From positions 1 to 8,156 of the forward strand of contig JAEWFE010000330.1 of NCBI GenBank assembly GCA_023389005.1: a stretch of DNA of 8,156 nucleotides. The letters are read 5' to 3'. The DNA comes from Bacillota bacterium (GTDB taxonomy: Bacteria > Bacillota > Bacilli > Lactobacillales > Enterococcaceae). Shown one piece after another: positions 5,201 through 8,156 of the stretch (the first letter of the stretch is position 1; every line of letters starts with the position of its first letter). The position numbers and the translations under genes were made by a program. The notes beneath the pieces were generated by a model that was given only the letters and a program-made list of their open reading frames with translations, was not told the DNA's origin and ran no database searches.

Positions 5201-6430
5201 TTATTTTGCATTTAGTTCAGCAATTTTCACAATAACATCGGTAGCTTTTTGCATCGCTTGTAAAGATACAAATTCAAAACGTCCATGCATATTTTCGCCA
5301 CCAGCAAAGATATTAGGTGTAGGAATTCCTAAATAAGAAATTTTAGAACCATCAGTCCCTCCGCGAACAGGTTCAATCACTGGGACAATTGCTAATTCTT
5401 CCATCGCATTTTTAGCCAATTCTACAATGCTCATGTCTTTTTCGATTACTTCACGCATATTGTAATATTGATCGAATAAGTTTAATTCAACACGTTCTTG
5501 ATCATATTTTGCGTTGAATTTCGCAACTAAATCAACGATAAATTGTTTACGTGCTTCGAATTTTTCGCGGTCATGATCACGAATGATATAAGACATCTTA
5601 GCCTCTTCAGGCGTACCAGTGAAGCCATGTAGATGATAAAATCCTTCATAACCTTCTGTATGTTCAGGCACTTCTTCTTGTGGAAATTCGTTTTGGAAAT
5701 CAATAGCCATTTGGATGGCGTTAATCATGGTATCCTTGGCTGTTCCTGGATGGACATTTTTACCGTGGAAAGTTAAATCAGCTTGAGCCGCATTAAAGGT
5801 TTCAAATTGTAATTCACCTACCGGACCGCCATCCATAGTGTAAGCAAAATCAACATCAAATCCTTTTGCATCAAACTTATCTGCCCCAACGCCGATTTCT
5901 TCATCTGGACCAAAAGCAACGCGAATTTTTCCATGCTTGATTTCAGGATTTTTGATTAAAAATTCCATTGCTGTCATGATTTCTGCAATACCTGACTTGT
6001 CATCCGCACCAAGTAAAGTAGTACCATCAGTCGTAATTAATGTCTGACCAGCATAATTTTTTAAATTAGGAAAATCTGCGGTATTTAGGGTATATTTTCC
6101 TTCTTTATCTAATTGGATAGTTGAACGACCATCATAATTTTCAACGATTTGTGGGTTGACATTGACTGCATTGAAATCTGCGGTATCCATATGGGCAATA
6201 AATCCAATAGATCGTACCTCTTTATCAGTGTTACTAGGTAGAGTGGCTGTTACAAATCCATTTTCTTCATTATAGTGGACCTCTTGCATGCCTAAGTCAG
6301 TCAACTCTTTGGCTAACTCATAGGCAAAAGCGACTTGTGTTTGAGTTGATGGTGTTGTTGTACTCATTGGATTAGAACGAGTCTCAGTTTTCACATATTT
6401 TAAAAATCTTGGTAATAAATTAGAATACAT
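5201..6430 (-). CDS. pepT: Peptidase T (tripeptide aminopeptidase, M20 family)
   Basis: It removes the N-terminal residue from tripeptides in the cytosol, the last stage of peptide use in lactic acid bacteria and relatives. The 409 residues are the usual PepT length. The two-zinc M20 site is complete: His80 and Asp82 in AHMDTADF, the bridging Asp143 in LLGADDKSG, the general base Glu177 and ligand Glu178 in PDEEIGVG, Asp200 in TMDGGPVGEL, and His382 in GENMHGRFEF. The dimerization-domain segment FHGKNVHPGTAK (221-232) is present. The ATG has AAAGGAG (6438-6444) 7 nt ahead; this ribosome binding site overlaps the nif3 stop codon (gap 12 nt), implying one transcript and coupled translation. A strong terminator follows. 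Other M20 peptidases (PepV, DapE) differ in these motifs, so PepT is secure. Confidence 0.97.
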   Translation of the reverse strand: MYSNLLPRFLKYVKTETRSNPMSTTTPSTQTQVAFAYELAKELTDLGMQEVHYNEENGFVTATLPSNTDKEVRSIGFIAHMDTADFNAVNVNPQIVENYDGRSTIQLDKEGKYTLNTADFPNLKNYAGQTLITTDGTTLLGADDKSGIAEIMTAMEFLIKNPEIKHGKIRVAFGPDEEIGVGADKFDAKGFDVDFAYTMDGGPVGELQFETFNAAQADLTFHGKNVHPGTAKDTMINAIQMAIDFQNEFPQEEVPEHTEGYEGFYHLHGFTGTPEEAKMSYIIRDHDREKFEARKQFIVDLVAKFNAKYDQERVELNLFDQYYNMREVIEKDMSIVELAKNAMEELAIVPVIEPVRGGTDGSKISYLGIPTPNIFAGGENMHGRFEFVSLQAMQKATDVIVKIAELNAK

Positions 6431-6442
6431 AATAAAACTCCT

Positions 6443-7573
6443 TTATATTATTTCAAATGGATCAGTGTTAACGGTCGAAACCATTAAATCAACCTGCCAT
6501 TTATTTGCTAATTTCCACTGTTCATATTTTTCTTTCAACTTGTCAGCAAAAAGAACTTCAATATGATGACCTGGATCAAGTACAATGAGTCCTGACTCTT
6601 GCATATCATGAGCCGTGTGATAATAGACGTCTCCTGTAATATAGACATCCGCTCCTTTAGCTAAAGCGTCTTTATATAGCTTTTCTGCACTCCCCCCACA
6701 AATCGCCACTTTTGAAATCAGTTGTCGATTGCTTATGTGACTTGCCTTGATAACTTTCAGATGATTTAAATGAAAAGCTACTTTTACTCGATTGATAAAA
6801 GTTGATAATTCAAGCGGTTCAGCTAAGTGACCAATCCTTCCAATACCTTCCATTTTTGTACCATTTGAGACTGGATTTAAATCATAGACTTCAAAAGCTG
6901 GTTCTTCATAAGGGTGGACGCAATACATAGTTTGTAAAACGCTTGGCAAATATTGATTTTCAACAATAAATTCTACCTTTTCTTCAGCAACAATGCTCAT
7001 TTGCTCTGCTTGCCCAATAGTTGGATTAGCCTGTGCAGATGGGATAAAGCGTCCTTTTCCGTTACTAGTATAACTCATGTGATGATAATTTCCCAACATT
7101 CCAGCTTTAGCCTCTCCTAATGCTTGACGTAGCTGATCAGCATGTGTTTTTGGGACATAGACAATCAATTTTTTAAGGGATTTTGTCTGTGTTTTTTGTA
7201 AAATCTCTACTTCATTTAAGCCGAGTGCTTCACAAAACCAATCGTTTAATCCATCTGCTACCACATCAATATTGGTATGGGCAACATAGACATTGATTTT
7301 ATTTTGCATAATATCTAAAAGCATTTTGCTCTGTGGATTTGCATCCGTTAATTGATTGATTGGTCGAAAAATTGGTGCATGTTTGGCAAAAATCAAGTCA
7401 GCACCTATTTTGATTGCTTCTTCAACCACTTGTGGACGCACATCTAGAGTAAACAGCACTTTATGAATCTCCGCATCTAAAGAACCAATTTGTAAGCCAC
7501 AAAAATCTTTCTCCAAAGCTAATTCTTTCGGACAATATGCTTCAAACGGGGCGATGAATTCTCTTAGTTTCAC
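6443..7573 (-). CDS. NIF3/YqfO-family dinuclear metal protein (GTP cyclohydrolase I type 2 homolog)
   Basis: This belongs to the widely conserved NIF3 family of toroidal hexamers with a two-metal site. The cellular role is unsettled, and the name GTP cyclohydrolase I type 2 rests on homology. It is the long form (376 aa). Two NIF3 halves (about 1-130 and 240-376) flank a PII/CutA1-like insert (about 131-235, including the signature CVHPYEEPAFEVYDL at 218-232). Metal-site motifs seen are AKHAPIFRP (63-71), AHTNID (98-103) with Asp103, ITGDVYYH (312-319) and DPGHHIEV (333-340). The first motif has Lys64-His65 where many members have a His-His pair. The start codon is GTG, overlapping the trmK stop as GTGA, with SD AGGAAG (7581-7586) 7 nt ahead. 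Linkage to trmK is a common arrangement in Firmicutes. Family is sure, function is not. Confidence 0.9.
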   Translation of the reverse strand: MKLREFIAPFEAYCPKELALEKDFCGLQIGSLDAEIHKVLFTLDVRPQVVEEAIKIGADLIFAKHAPIFRPINQLTDANPQSKMLLDIMQNKINVYVAHTNIDVVADGLNDWFCEALGLNEVEILQKTQTKSLKKLIVYVPKTHADQLRQALGEAKAGMLGNYHHMSYTSNGKGRFIPSAQANPTIGQAEQMSIVAEEKVEFIVENQYLPSVLQTMYCVHPYEEPAFEVYDLNPVSNGTKMEGIGRIGHLAEPLELSTFINRVKVAFHLNHLKVIKASHISNRQLISKVAICGGSAEKLYKDALAKGADVYITGDVYYHTAHDMQESGLIVLDPGHHIEVLFADKLKEKYEQWKLANKWQVDLMVSTVNTDPFEII

Positions 7574-8156
7574 ACTAACACTTCCTCAATTAATTTGATT
7601 TCAGCTTCTAGTTCAGTCATTTTTGCCATATGTTTTTGAGTTGCTTTTTGTAATTGCTGCAAGACCTTTTGCCTTTGTTTTAATTCTCTTTGCCATTTCT
7701 TGATGAAAATCGGTGTTTTTGCTTGCATCAAGTGTGGCCCAAATAAATATTGCGCTTCGTTCAGGCTTATTGGCTGTGATAACTTTTTGGCAACGATAAT
7801 TTCATAGATTTTTTTATTTTCTTCTAATATTTCTTCAGAGATAATAGTATATCCATTGGCTACTAAATATTTTCTTAAAGTAGCTTCTCCCACATTGGGC
7901 TGTAAAACAAGTAATTCTTCACCGGTAATTTGTTCTTTGCCTTCTAATAAAATTTGTTTAATCAAAGTGCCGCCCATCCCACAGATTGTAATCGTATCAA
8001 TATTATCGCTTGGTTCAATAGCGAATAACCCATCTGCTAAACGGACAGTGATTTTATCGGCTAGTCCTTGTAAAGTTACTTGATGTACAGCTGATTCATA
8101 AGGGCCTTTGACTACTTCACCACAAACGGCATAACTAATTTTATTTGCCAACATTA
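7570..8156 (-). CDS. trmK: tRNA (adenine(22)-N1)-methyltransferase TrmK (C-terminal part)
   Basis: The enzyme uses S-adenosylmethionine to methylate N1 of adenine 22 in the tRNA core. The window edge removes roughly the first 35-40 residues, including the expected AdoMet-binding DIGSDH-type motif. The reading frame is open to the last base, so the ATG at 8152-8154 is probably an internal Met. Counting from that Met, visible parts are the second cofactor-binding segment CGEVVKGP (11-18), the acidic ADGL loop (40-43), the catalytic-region signature ICGMGG (57-62), LVLQPN (82-87), and a C-terminal Lys/Gln/Glu-rich coiled coil (about 151-192) typical of TrmK. Its TGA stop overlaps the GTG start of the next gene by 4 nt. 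A sigma factor gene (rpoD/sigA) often lies upstream in Firmicutes but is outside this window. Confidence 0.92.
   Translation of the reverse strand, partial: MLANKISYAVCGEVVKGPYESAVHQVTLQGLADKITVRLADGLFAIEPSDNIDTITICGMGGTLIKQILLEGKEQITGEELLVLQPNVGEATLRKYLVANGYTIISEEILEENKKIYEIIVAKKLSQPISLNEAQYLFGPHLMQAKTPIFIKKWQRELKQRQKVLQQLQKATQKHMAKMTELEAEIKLIEEVLV

Noticed and set aside
7856..8083. Plus-strand open frame of 75 codons antisense to trmK
   Set aside because: It lies inside an intact TrmK frame, with no family resemblance and no promoter or ribosome binding site.
8152..8154. ATG near the window edge as the true start of trmK
   Set aside because: The N-terminal AdoMet-binding motif of TrmK would be missing, and the frame is open to the end of the window, so the gene is cut by the edge.

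Overview
The window reads like a chromosomal segment of a low-GC Gram-positive bacterium of the order Lactobacillales. The ClpB N-terminus, the trmK–nif3–pepT arrangement and the form of the heat-shock operators point loosely towards an Enterococcaceae-like genus. That placement is an inference from protein style and gene order; no rRNA or species marker is present. All genes lie on the minus strand, so the transcripts run from high to low coordinates. I see no mobile elements, CRISPR arrays, tRNA or rRNA genes, and no gene-free stretch longer than 300 bases.

In transcription order, the right end (8156 to about 4121) holds a compact cluster. It starts with the C-terminal part of trmK (tRNA m1A22 methyltransferase, cut by the window edge). 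A NIF3/YqfO-family gene follows, starting with GTG in a 4-nt GTGA overlap. Next is pepT (tripeptidase), whose ribosome binding site overlaps the nif3 stop. After a strong hairpin-plus-U-tract terminator (5145-5193) comes a type I cytosolic L-asparaginase, which has almost no room for a promoter of its own.

The centre (4112 to 1311) is the clpB heat-shock unit. Its upstream region is densely regulated: a perfect CIRCE (HrcA operator), a CtsR-type tandem operator lying on the -35, a near-consensus SigA promoter, and a 5'-leader inverted repeat. The CIRCE sits directly behind the asparaginase stop codon and has the form of an intrinsic terminator, so one element may serve both genes. Inside clpB, a strong Shine-Dalgarno sequence precedes a GTG codon exactly at the end of the N-terminal domain, which matches the dual-start arrangement known from E. 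coli ClpB. clpB ends with a hairpin terminator.

The left end (1249 to 1) is an arginine-biosynthesis transcript: argD, driven by a promoter whose -10 lies inside a perfect ARG-box palindrome, with a second ARG-box-like site just upstream of the -35. The first codons of a following gene, possibly argC, are visible at the edge. None of the genes is a new family. What is worth a second look is the regulatory architecture around clpB and argD.
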